From positions 66,418-122,104 of the forward strand of contig MU277744.1 of the NCBI GenBank assembly GCA_022385805.1: DNA of 55,687 nucleotides, in the 5' to 3' direction. A model generated the notes under the pieces. The model was given only the letters and a program-made list of their open reading frames with translations. It was not told the DNA's origin and searched no databases. Position 1 is the first letter of the stretch. Each line of letters opens with the position of its first letter. The translations under genes were made by a program, and so were the position numbers. Of this stretch, positions 34,654 to 46,032 are shown one piece after another. This DNA is from Pilatotrama ljubarskyi (lineage: Eukaryota; Basidiomycota; Agaricomycetes; Polyporales; Polyporaceae).

Positions 34654-37600
34654 ATGCTCCCCATCCTTTGCGTCTCACTCCTCCTCTCGGCCGTCTTGGC
34701 CCGCGCATCGTCCTCGGTGTCTGTCTCGTACAAACTCGACGACCAGCTGCCGCCCATCGCGCGCATACACGCTCCTTTCTCGTGGACATTCTCTAGCAAC
34801 ACGTTCGTTTCGACTACTAACGCGACGCTCGACTATGTGGCCTCTTCTCTCCCCGCCTGGCTCTCCTTCGACCCTGGGACGCACACCCTGCACGGTACAC
34901 CCGACTCCTCCGATGAGGGCTCGCCTAGGATCTCCATCACAGCGAGCGACCCCAGGTCCTCCGACTCTGCTTCGTCCGCTGTGACCCTCTGCGTGACCCC
35001 CTATCCTCCGCCGGCGCTGCACATACCTGTCGAAGACCAGTTCAACGAGACAAACCCGTCCCTCTCCTCCGTCTTCCTCATTTCTAACACCTCCGCCCTT
35101 TACAGCTCCAGACCCGCCCTCCGCGTCCCGCCAAAGTGGTCCTACAGCATTGGCTTCCAGTACAATACCTTCGTCGCGCCGAACAGTCTCTACTACGCTG
35201 CGACGCAAGCCGATGGCTCTCCGCTCCCGGACTGGGTCAACTTCAACGAGAGAGCGATGACTTTCGGCGGTGTCACACCCCACCCTGAGCTGCTCACCGG
35301 CCCGGAAGTCATCTCGCTCGTTCTACACGCGTCGGACCAACAGGGCTACTCTGCTGCGTCTGTCCCCTTTGACCTGGTGGTGGCTGCCCATGATCTGTCT
35401 TTGGCGACCGGGTCTCTTCCGACGATCAACGTCACTGCGGACGCTGCCTTCTCGCTGACGCTGAACTCTGCTGTAGACTTCTCTGGGGTGCTTCTCGACG
35501 GCGAGCCTATCGCCCCTGAGAACATCACCTCTCTGGATATCGATACTTCTGGTCTGGAGAGCTGGCTCCGGTACAATGCGACGAGCAGGACGCTCAGCGG
35601 ACAGCCTCCTGAGGACTTTTCCAGCGGGAGCTTGCCTGTGGCTCTCAGCTCCTCGGTCAATCAGACGCTGCATACCAACGTCACCATCGCTGCTGTGCCC
35701 TCTTTCTTCACTACGCCTGATCTGCAGCCTGTGCTAGTGGACCCTGGCAGCACGCTCTCTTTTGACCTGGCGCAGTACTTCTCGAACAGCAGCGGGCTAG
35801 GGCAACGGAACTCGGATGTGAACTTGACCGCTGCGTACGACCCTCCGCAGGCTGGCGACTACCTACGCTTTGACTCGAGCACGGCTCAGCTGAGCGGCAC
35901 TGTGCCGTCGGACGTGTCGTACTCTCACATCTCAGTCACCTTCACCGCTTACTCACGTGTCACCCACTCTACCTCCCATACGAGTTTGCCTGTCTCTCTC
36001 TCGACTTCAGACTATGCGCACCAACACAACAAGACTGGCGGGCTTTCCGCCGCCGCACGCGCGCGGCTGCTATTGGGGCTCAAGATCGCGTTCGGCATCA
36101 TCAGCGCGTTCGTCTCGATGGCGGTGGCGTTCGCGTTCATCCGGCGCTGCACGTACGTCCCCGACTCGGCCGCCGTCGGCGAAGAGGGTCGGCGCGGCTG
36201 GACAGACGCGGACAAGAAGTGGTATGGCATCGGGATCGAGGTCGACGGCCGGGCATACGAGCCGAAGGGCGAGCACGGCTACGGCTGGAGCGACGGGATC
36301 GGCGGCCCCTCTTCACCTGGTCAAGAGCAGGGGGTAGGCTTCGGCGCTGCGCTGTCCCGCGTCCTGACCCGCACGCTCTCGAACACCACCGGACACGCGA
36401 ACGCGCGGTCCCCGCTGAGCCCCGCGAGCCTGCCGCAGAGCCCGGGCGTGATGAAGAAGGCCGAGTTCCTGGGCAAGATCCGCGCGACGGCGCGCATCGT
36501 GAGCGACCAGTACCGCCGCGTCGTGAGCGGGCCGAAGCGCCCCACGATATCGAAGCCGACGCTCATCATGGCCACCGAGACCCGCGCTCGGGCGAGTATC
36601 GAGGGCCTGCCCGTGATGAACGACAGCATACCAGACCTCCCGCGCTTTGACGGGACGAGCTGCGCGCCGAGCGGGCTCACCAGTCTTGTGGATTCGCCGT
36701 CTTCCTCTACCGACGCACGGTCCGTCCCGAGGCGCCGTGCGGACTTTGCGCCCCCCAGGCTAATCACGACGCCCCCGGAGGCGCACGACGGCCGGCCGAA
36801 CAGACAGTCGCTGAAGAGCCTCGCGTCGTCGCTCGCGACGAACTCGTCCTCGCGCACGCACGAGGCGGAGGCGGTCGTGCAGCGCGCGACGCGGGCGACG
36901 TCGGTCCGGAGCGCGGCGAGCGCGTTCTCGTTCCAGTCTGTGGGCGTGCCGGGCCCGCAGCTCGTTGAGGTGCAGGCGGGGCCGGGAGGGGGGAGGCCGA
37001 GGCTGGTGCCGTTTACGAGCGCGGCACGGGTGCCGGTGCCGAAGCTGCCCTCGTCGTTCTTCTCGCCTGATGTTGGTTCCGACTCTGGCTCGGGTGCTTC
37101 CGCGGTAGGGGGTGGAGGTGCTGGGCCGAAGAGGGTGGCGAGCCAGATGGCGAAGGTGTTCAGGAACGCCAATGGAGGCGGGGGTGAGCCGAAAGTTCAC
37201 GAGAGCACGGACGAGTTGAAGACGGGGATCGAGTACGTGCGTGCTTTGGGCGATGATGGGCGAAGCTTGGGTCCGAGAGGTGCGTCTTTCGCCGAATCCT
37301 CGGTGGGTACACGCTGACGTTGTGCACAGTCGAGCCGTCTCCTGTGGCGTCGTTCTCGTCGTTGGAGTCTTCTCACCACGGGCACGAGCGCTACACCTAC
37401 ACAGGGACGGGCGACATCTTCCCCGTGCCCCGTATGCTTGCGCGTGCCGGGGAGCGGTTCAAATACCGGGTGACGACGACGCTCGCCCTGGCGTCCAAGG
37501 GCCCGCTTGAGGCGCGGCTAGTGTCGGGGCGACCGTTACCGCGGTTCATCAAGGCCGACCTGGAGGCGAGCGGGAAGGGGGAGAAGCGGGTGATTGAGCT

Positions 37601-37718
37601 GCATGGCGTGCCGATGGGTGCTGATGTGGGTGAGTTTGATGTCGCGGTGTATGACCGGGAGAGCAGGGAGTGTGTTGGGCGGGTGGTTGTGGAGGTTGTG
37701 GAGAGAAAGTCTGGGTAA
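34654..37718 (+). CDS. AXL2: Axl2-like cadherin-fold polarity membrane protein
   Basis: Two exons, 34654-37279 and 37330-37718, give 1,004 residues. The start at 34654 is chosen because it opens directly into a signal peptide (MLPILCVSLLLSAVLARA). The extracellular part (about 20-465) has tandem dystroglycan-type cadherin-like modules, recognisable from LPAWLSFDPGTHTLHGTP and LPDWVNFNERAMTFGG, and many N-x-S/T sites. One membrane segment lies at about 470-492, followed by RRC. The cytoplasmic region is long, basic and Ser/Pro-rich. After the intron a compact C-terminal module (about 877-1004) repeats a cadherin-like beta pattern. Axl2 marks bud sites in yeast and acts in septation or conidiophore development in filamentous fungi; here the role is inferred. 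It lies directly downstream of Bud6 on the same strand. Confidence 0.85.
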
Positions 37719-38061
37719 TGTCTGCCTCGTTGCGTGGACGCAGAGGCTCCGTCATCTTGTTGTGTATTCTAGTACCGTTTGTATTCTGGAGCATCGAGTA
37801 TCTCGTAGCGGCCGTAACCTGGCATCAGCCGCGTCTCTTCCGACACACGCTTCTGGTGGTCATTGCTCGGCATGTCTCAGCGAGACGTGGATGGGAGAGG
37901 GGGAGAGATTGGAATAAGCGAAGGTTATCTGATTAGATATCAGCGACTAGGACGGATCGAGCAGGTCGAGTCCGTCGCTCTCTCCGCCGTCTGAACTCTC
38001 CCGCACAGCGCTGTCTCCCATGGCTCTCCCCTGACCCTCTCTCCAACACTCGGTCGCGAGC
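37719..38061. other. Intergenic region before the siderophore transporter
   Basis: These 343 bp contain the end of the Axl2-like gene and the promoter of the siderophore transporter. I see no TATA box. A GATA-factor type site (TTATCTGATTAGATATC) at 37924-37940 is of interest because iron-uptake genes in fungi are often repressed by GATA factors, but one half-site match is weak evidence. Confidence 0.45.
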
Positions 38062-40823
38062 ATGACCCGCCGTGGCTACTCGCTCGTCCCCCAGTCGCCC
38101 TCGGGTGAGCCTCCACTCGTGCTCCGACCCCCAGCTCGGACCGTGCTGACTCCAGGCCCCGACAGGCGACCGCCGCAGCTACTCCCCGCTCGACGCCCGC
38201 CGCTCCGTGCTCACAACGTCTACGACCACCACCCTCCCGCCAGAGGTCATCCAGGAGATCGAGGCCGAGGAGGACGCGCACGCCGGCGTGCGGACCGTCG
38301 AGGCCGCCGAACAGGTCTTCGGCCGAACGTCGAGGTGGTTCCTCTTCATCGGGTGCGTCCCGCGTCTCGCGCCCCGACGGCGAGCGTGTGCTGAGGACTC
38401 GTGGACGTGCAGGATCGCGCTCGCGTCGTATGTGTACTCGTTGGATAACCAGACGACCTCCAATTACCTCGCCTTCGCCACTTCCTACTTTGGCGCGCAC
38501 AACCTCATCTCGTCTCTCCAAGTCGCGCAATCCATCCTCGGTGTGTTCTCCATCTGGGTAGACATGCGTTGGGTGTCTCATGCCGCGCGCAGTCGCGTGT
38601 GGAAAGCCTATAATCGCAAAGGTCGCGGACGTCACCTCGCGCGGCACCGCTTATCTCGTCGTTCGTGAGTATCCGTCCCGGAACCTGTATGCACGTCGGG
38701 TATTGACACCACTTCTAGTTGTTTTCTATGTTATCGGTAAGTCCATAGTACCCTCAGACAGAGGTACGTCCTTTTACGTCGCGCAGGATACATCGTCATT
38801 GCTCTCGCACCCAACTTCGGCGCCATCGCTGCAGGCATCATCCTATACGCTATGTACGTCCTTACTCCGACCTCTAACGCGGAGGTGCTCATTCGCCGTT
38901 CGCACACAGCGGTTACACGTGTGTCCAACCTATTTCGGTACACGCGAGTGTTGCGCTGAACTACTGCGCCTGTTAGAGGACTGCAACTACTCACGTCTGT
39001 CATCATCGCGGATATCACCACCCTACAATGGCGCGGCATCGTCTCTGGGATGACCTCACTGCCGTTCATATTCAACGCCTTCATTGGCTCTAACGTCTCC
39101 AACTTCTTCCTCGAACACCTCAATTGGCGATGGGGATGTACGTGCTCTCTGCGTATCTCAGTTCTCGCTCGGCCTGACACCTGTTCAGACGCGATGTTCG
39201 CCATCCTGGTGCCCATGTCCCTCTCACCTCTTATCATCACCCTCTTCTGGGGCGAACGCAAAGCAAAGAAACTCGGCCTCGTGGACGCGCCACAACCGCG
39301 CAGCGACCTCGTGCCCCCAGTCAAGGTTCGCGCCCTGCAACGCGTGTGGCTATTCGCAGAGCAGCTCGACCTCGTCGGCCTCGTCCTGCTTGGCAGCGCA
39401 GTCGCGCTCATCTTGTTGCCAATGACGCTCGCGCAGAGGGCGAAGAACCAGTGGAGCAATCGTACGTCCGCGGTCCGCTTGCTGACGTGCGTGCGCGTTT
39501 TTAGCTAAGGTGCATGTGCAGCCTCGATGATCGCAACGCTCGTTTTGGGCTGGGTGTTGCTCCCTGTCTTCGCGGTGTGGGACATACGCTACGCGAAACG
39601 ACCCGTGATCTCGCGGCGGTTCCTGTTCAACCGGACGGTCGTGTGCGCGGCGTGGATCGGCTTCTTCGACTTCGTGCGTGTGCTTGTCGTACTCAGCCTA
39701 CGAGGATCTACAATATCTGACACATCTCCCGCGAAGCTGTCGTACTTCTTGACTTACACGTACCTCTCTTCCTTCGTCCTTGTTACCAAGCCCTGGTACG
39801 CCGCTGGTCTGATCGAGCAAAGTTGTGTCTACTGACAGGGCCGCAGGTCTATGACGAGCGTCTTCTACTTTGGGCAGGTACAGACCCTCGGGTTGACTTT
39901 CTTTGGAATCATCGCGGGCGTCCTCATGCGATTCTTGCACCGCTACAAGGTAAATCTCTGCCCGCAGACGCCGCTTACAGACGTTGACCGGTGCACCCTC
40001 CCACAGTGGATCCTCTTCTGCGGGCTCTGTATTCGCCTAGTGTGAGTCAATCTCTCGCCTAGATCATCTCATCTCCACCCATCTAATCTCCCCTCCTCCA
40101 CCTCTCGCACCCACCGCGCACAGCGGCGTCGCGCTCATGATCCACTCGCGCGGCACAGACGGGTCCGACGCGGAGCTCGTCTGGACGCAGGTCCTGCAGG
40201 GCATGGGCGGCGGCTTCGCGGCGATCTGCTCGGGCATCGGCGCGCAGGCGTCCGTGCCGCACGCGGACGTCGCGATGATCACCGCGCTCGTGCTGCTCTG
40301 GACGGAGATCGGCGCGGGCGTCGGCGGGAGCATCGCCGGCGCGATTTGGAGCGGGACGATGCCGGGCAAGCTGCGGGAGTACCTGCCGGGGCTGAGCCAG
40401 GAGGAGCGGGACGTGCTGTTTGGAAGCATCACGGACGTGAGGGCGAGGCCGATGGACGACCCCGTGCGCCAGGGTGTCATCAGCGGTGCGTTTCTTCCGG
40501 CCTCTGACCTCTCCGTGTTTGCTCGCGGTGCTGACAAGGAGGACGGGACGGAAACAGCGTACGGCGAGACGATGAAGACGATGCTGGTCGTCGCGACGGC
40601 GTTGAGCGTGATCCCGGTCGTGCTCGCGCTGCTGATGCCGAACTGGTACCTCGGCGACCAGCAGAACGCGGTGTACGAGTCGGACCTCGGGCCCTCCGGC
40701 GGCCGGCGCTCGCAGCGTGCCTCGACGGCGTTCGGCGAGTGTCCGGAGGACGAGATATTGGTGGGGGCCGATGACGATGACGATGAGCTGGACGTCGAGG
40801 GTGCAGACGAGGAGGCGCGGTGA
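38062..40823 (+). CDS. MFS siderophore-iron transporter
   Basis: Fifteen exons (38062-38104, 38166-38352, 38413-38540, 38593-38664, 38719-38736, 38787-38853, 38910-38918, 38977-39137, 39189-39461, 39522-39673, 39737-39795, 39847-39949, 40007-40041, 40124-40485, 40558-40823) join in phase to 644 residues. Signatures of the Sit/Mir/Arn family include SLDNQTTSNYLAFA in helix 1, GKPIIAKVADVTSRG, IGYTGLQLLTSVIIADIT, WRGIVSGMTSLPFI, and GIGAQASVPHADVAM, with about 14 membrane segments expected. It should import ferric siderophores across the plasma or vesicle membrane. An acidic cytoplasmic tail ends the protein (DDDDDELDVEG). Two exons are tiny, 18 and 9 nt; both are needed to preserve conserved residues. 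Confidence 0.92.
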
Positions 40824-41516
40824 TCTATGGCTTGAGGCTGTGAGGCGGTCTGTGACATGCGCGGTACGCGGGGTGCTCGATCGTGCGGTGTTGGATGTAG
40901 ATCTACATAGGTGTATACCAGACGGAGGCTCTTGCTTTGTATGGACCGGGACGCTTTTCGTAATAACATACCATCCTCGTCGTGCTCGACACGGAGGCCC
41001 TGACAAGGTACTCAGATCGTGCGATGAGCCCTCCGTAATGATACGTAGGATGTTATGGCTACAGTAGAGACGTTCGAGTTGTGCGGGGACTCGGAGAGAC
41101 TGGACTCCGTGGCGGATTCAGAGGCGGTCCTCCGCGCGTCTTGTTTGGGACGACGACAACGACGGCCAGCTACATACTGTCGACGGTCGGGCTTGTATTT
41201 CTCAGTGACGAGTCCCACCTGTGTGGCTCGTTCCTCCTGGAAGTACATCAAGACATCTTGGCATTGGACAACAGGAGTAGCTCAAGAAACATTCAACACG
41301 AGACAATACGCCTGTAGCGACGTCATCACCGAACTAACACAAACACTGCCTGTGAGTACTGAATGCGTATGTCGACTCGAGACCGGAGACCAGCACTGGC
41401 TCCCTTCAAACTTAGCTCGCGTAGTACCTTCGCACCTCCACTTGGCACTCATCCCTACGCTCAGCCTACAGGCTCCGGCGTTGCGCGCGCGGTTGCGTCT
41501 CCGAGCCTCATGTACC
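40824..41516. other. Convergent intergenic region
   Basis: This lies between the ends of the siderophore transporter (+) and the membrane-protein gene (-). An open frame at 41055-41627 (+) runs into the antisense of the latter gene and is not credible. No other feature is seen. Confidence 0.5.
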
Positions 41517-43080
41517 CTAGTCAGCGTTAGCCTGAGACTCGACGATACAGACGCAGATGTTGAGGATTCCAGCCTTTCGCGCTCTCCGCACCGTCACCGT
41601 GCATCCTCTCGGGCCCGGACGCGATAGCGTGGCTTCGTGCTTGGAGCCGGTCAGCGCACGCCTCGTTGCCGTGAACATCGCTCTCTCCCCTCCCAAAATC
41701 GCCTCGACCGCATCCTCCCCCGCTAGTACTTCGGGGGCGCTCAGGCCGAGCGCAAATCCAATCTGGTCGCTCCGGCGGCGGAAGGCGAGGCCGACCGTCG
41801 ACCCGGAGAGGCTGAATGGGAACGACCTATCGAAGGACGCGGTACCGGCGGCCATGGGAAGTAGGGCGCCGGACCCTGTTTCCCTCGCCGGCGAGGCCAT
41901 GGCGATCGAGTACACCCAGCCGCAGAGGACGGCCACCGTGGACGTCACCCCCGAAAGAACGGAGTTCGCGCCAAAGCAGCGCTGCTGTCGGATTAATATT
42001 GAGGTGAGTCCCACATACTAGTTGGCAGATCACGATGTACGAACGCAAATGCACTTTGCGATAGACGTAGAGTCCGCATGTGTAGGGTTCGTCTGACTCG
42101 CCGATGCGAGCTCTTGGGACCACTGGGACGACGTGTTGACGCTCGCCGTGTAGAACGTAGTCGTGTTGCAGGTCGATGGCGCAGTCGCCGGCATTCACGA
42201 GCAGGAGACAGTTGATCCTCCTGGCAGGACACGTCAGTTCCTTCCGGCGGGTAACTCGCGGCTCACGGACAACTCACTCTTTGAGCGGGAGGGACAGGAT
42301 GATAGCGGCGGCAACGACGCCGGTGCTGAACACTTCCTCGTAGCCACTCGACCTGTTCCACAACATCCTCGCGGCCACGACTATGACCCACGCGGTCATG
42401 ACGACGACTCCAACGTGGGCATGTTGTACTAGGTGGAGTCGTCCGACTTTCTCCAAGAGCGTGAGAAGGAAACCGTCGAGGTCGTCGTCACTCGGCTGCT
42501 TCAGGTGGCGGAAATCATCTTCGGAGATCGAGAATGCGTCGTCGGTCTGAGCCGGACTCGGAGGGAACTGCGAGCGAGCTACGATCATATTATTATTTGG
42601 GTCTCTTTTCTTGACCATGATGGGACTAGAGAGCTGTACTGGCTCGTGAAGGGACGTACCTGGGTGTGACTGGGTAGCGGTGTACTCGGATGATGGTACG
42701 CTCTCCTCTCTGTTCTCGTCCTCGCTCTCCCCCTTCAAGAGCTCGGACCAGAGCAGTGACAATTGCACCCTCCGCAGAGCCGCTTTCAGTTTGATTATGG
42801 GCGCCGACGTCCTCAGCTGGAGACTTCTCCTGCACACTACTTGGATTTTGAATTTTCGGCCGTCTCGGTTCGGGATGGCGAGTATGACATCGTCGCGCTC
42901 GAACAGTTCGCGTGCAGCTTGCTTGACATGCTCCCAAATGGTCGAAAGTACGTCCGGGCTGCACCGGGCGTCTTCTGCCACGGTGAATACGTATGAAACG
43001 CGTGAAAGTCCCCTACCGTTGGAGCCGTCGTTCTCTGAGTCAGGCATCGGGAGAGTGGGAGGGTCGTCACCGTGGACCAT
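41517..43080 (-). CDS. Unrecognised multi-pass membrane protein
   Basis: I do not recognise this protein. Proposed exons on the minus strand are 43080-42660, 42578-42278, 42220-42055 and 41984-41517, in phase, about 451 residues. The N-terminal half is soluble and charged (DVLSTIWEHVKQAARELFERDD, then an acidic Ser/Glu-rich linker). The second half has hydrophobic segments such as VGVVVMTAWVIVVAARML, VFSTGVVAAAIILSLPL and STVAVLCGWVYSIAMA, suggesting three or more membrane spans. The 42278 donor (GTGAGT) and its acceptor join two open frames exactly in phase. The first and third introns have alternatives: the 42659-42579 intron is in frame and could be retained, and a 34-nt intron ending at 41985 is also possible. 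The gene converges with the siderophore transporter; function is unknown. Confidence 0.5.
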
Positions 43081-46032
43081 GCCAGTGTCCCACGTCCGTC
43101 GTCCTATATACCGTCTCCGCGTGGGTGCCTGGAGGACTTGACGTGTGGTGATATCGCTGCTGAGCTCCTTCCGGACAATTTTGGTTCAGACTTTGAAACG
43201 TTCACAACTTGCTGCGATTGATTTGTCCGATCGAGACACCAGCGAAGCAGCGCGAGGACCGCGCTCCCGAGGCTTCTAAGAGGCTCCGAGCCCAACACGA
43301 TGACACCTCATTTCCGTGTGGTAGCACAGAAGAGCTCTATCGCGTCTTCCTGCTACGGTCGCTCGTCGTGCATGCAGTGTGCTGCGGTAGGTGGATGATC
43401 TTCACGTTTCCGCCATATATCATAAGTAAGGTCGTAGCTTGGCTGAACAGGTGATTACCTACAGGTCTCGTCTGGGCAAGCTGAAGGGTGACTAGTGACT
43501 ATGGGGAGCGCGCCGCCCAATGCATTTCAGACTACGCTGGACTGCGGAATGTAGGGCTCGCAACTCCACAACTTCACAGAGGAGTGCCAACCTTCGGTCG
43601 ACGGGGATCTCCGAGAGCTGCATCAGCTCTCCCGGCTCTATAGGCGAACGTTTGGACCAAGAGGCCGTATTTCAAGATCGCGCCTTGTCAGCGTGGTACT
43701 CCGAGTCGACCGTGGTGGCTGCATGAACGGACTGACGCCAGCCAATTTCCCAGCCGCCAGCTAAAAATCTCGGTTTGGTCGCGCCTTGCGCTTGTGCGTT
43801 CGGTACGGCGTTGGGATACAGGGTAAACATGCCGCAGTCTTCGGGAACAACAGCATCGCCTTGTTGAAGGCGCCAGGCGGAGCGTCCAGCGTCAGTCAGT
43901 GAAGCCCAGCTCGGTGAGTGCTTCGTGCTTCGGCGAGCTGAGGTAGGCGAGGTGATCGTCTCCGTGAAGGAGGAACCCGAGGCTCTCTTGATCGTCAGAG
44001 TGCCGTCCCGCTCTCCTGAGATGTCGAACGCTGAAGCCTCCTGCGCTATCCATGGGGCTCCTGAACACCTCAGCTGCGCGCAACGTACCAGACAAGTCAC
44101 TCTCAAGCCGGCTTGCGACGCCATACGTATATTTCCCGAGGTTCAGAACAAGCAAGACATGCACCGATGCGATGCATGAGCATATCGCACGATGTGCAGA
44201 CTTCACATAAGATAAGTTACCTCTCTGAGACGTTCAGTCGATCAAGCGCAGGTGGCTTGTCCGTCATTGAGGGCGATCAGACATCGTGGGCCACTTCCTG
44301 CTGGTACGCGGACCATTCGGGTCACGATCACTGCGGCTGGGCTGCGTGCGCCGTGTCGCACTTGCAGAATGCCGTCTGCTCGTCTTCGCCGAGGCCTGAG
44401 ATAGAGGTGAGCCCGACTTCACCTTGTCCGGAGCTCACGAATTGCGTCGCGCTCACCTCTCAAAATGACGACTATGCCGGGCCTGAACGCGCCATCGGCG
44501 ATGGGAGAGCGTTTGTGGGGCCTGTGGCATGCGGTGGCATGAGACAAATGGCAATATGGCATCCCGGACCAACCATAAGTAGAGCGGCTGGTCCGGGTCT
44601 CGTGCTTTCCGGGTTGTCAATGTCAGGATGGAGTGTAGCACGAGCCGTGAGAGAATGTGAGAATTATCGACGTGAGAGTATGGAGTATGCAAGGTTGTGC
44701 CTGCTGATACTGTACATACTGTACATGTCGCCCTCAGGTGCCACGCAGCGGTTATAAACGAAATTGAACGCTCGCCTCTGATTTGCCCGAGCTCTGACAT
44801 ATGTCGTAGACCGACAATATCTTGGGCAGTGCACGGAAGTCTTCGCCAACAGGGACACTTCATCCCAGAGCTGCCTGCCGTGTGTGATCCAGGATTACGG
44901 CTGCTTATCTGTTCTGAGCATGCTGATCGGTGGTCGCAGAGAGCATGGCCTCGGAGTGCAGCCGTCTATGTATTAGTCTGAACTCGAGACTCGAGTGCCG
45001 GATACGAAGACCGCGATCGGCGTTGTGCCGATCGGCGGTGGCTTTGATCCGCTCTCCGGCCCGTTGTCCCGCCATCAAACTTCAGAAGCGCCCGTGCCTT
45101 TACCGGAAATCGTACTGAACGTCCGCGATCACCTCGCGCCCCCCGGCAGTAACTCGACGCCTCTGTCCTGGTCCTTCAATTACCCGAGTCCTCGCAGTTG
45201 TCCCACCGAAAATCCATGTCCAACGTGCATGGCCCTCACGGCGCTGTTTTGGTGTCTGATATCAAGAAGACTTTGGCACGTCTGAGAGCGCCGTGCGAGT
45301 CCCAGGCTCAGGCACTTTCCAAGGTCTGCACTGATCATCTCGAAGAGCCATCCAATTGCTCAACGTACGCTCTCCGTGAGTGATGCGTCTGTAAGTCTCC
45401 GAGCCTTCTCGACCGCACAAGCTCGCAAAGCGTCCATCATTGCTTCGTGCCACGTAATTCGAAGCCTATCTCTCTCCTACCTGTGCCTCGGCGATTTCGT
45501 CATGCCCATACATTTTCCCTCTATCCACTCATGCGCTATTTTAGGGAGCAAGCTGGACGAGTTGATGCAGTTGACTAATCATGCGCTTCATAGTCGTTCC
45601 AATCGCCCGGTGCAACACTTTGGCTGGAGCAGGCTCGACTAGGAGGCCGGTCTGCCTACCTTGGCTGGCTGTCTCGCACACTCGTGAAAATGTTGCAATG
45701 CAGAACAGCCGACTTGCGAGAGCTCGGTCCGTCCCTGACAACATGCCATCGCTATCTTTCCAGTCCATACCTTCCCAGGCTTAGAGTTACCCGCTTGCAC
45801 ATGGTCTGCCTTCTTATCCCACCGCCCCGCGTGCCTGGATGCAATCTCACGTTCCACTCCCAGGTCCAGCCGTGCCCCTTCCGGACTCGGCCAATCTCCA
45901 CAGTAGCTCCGACGTGTCTTCCCGCCAAATATAAGGGCCCTATGCACGTTATCGGCCCGTTCGAGGTTCTCGTCTTTCCATCCGACGCCCTCAACGCTGC
46001 AGGCTCTCTTTCCGTTGGACTGCTTGCAGACC
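43081..46032. other. Gene-poor stretch, 3 kb
   Basis: No gene is supported. Open frames at 43672-44124 and 43892-44206 (-), 44113-44757 (+) and 44995-45383 (+) look partly codon-like but cannot be joined by phase-compatible introns, and no family is recognised. They could be relics. The last 110 bases carry the OPT promoter. Confidence 0.4.
45930..45935 (+). promoter_or_regulatory. TATA box of the OPT gene
   Basis: TATAAG (in CAAATATAAGGG) lies about 100 bases upstream of the OPT start codon, in the same arrangement as before the first methyltransferase gene. Confidence 0.5.

Noticed and set aside
44995..45383. Codon-like frames (APPGSNSTPLSW; SDIKKTLARLRAPCESQAQALSK) suggesting a gene.
   Set aside because: The two parts are in different frames and no GT-AG intron joins them in phase; no start, promoter or family found. 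Kept only as a possible relic in the stretch description.
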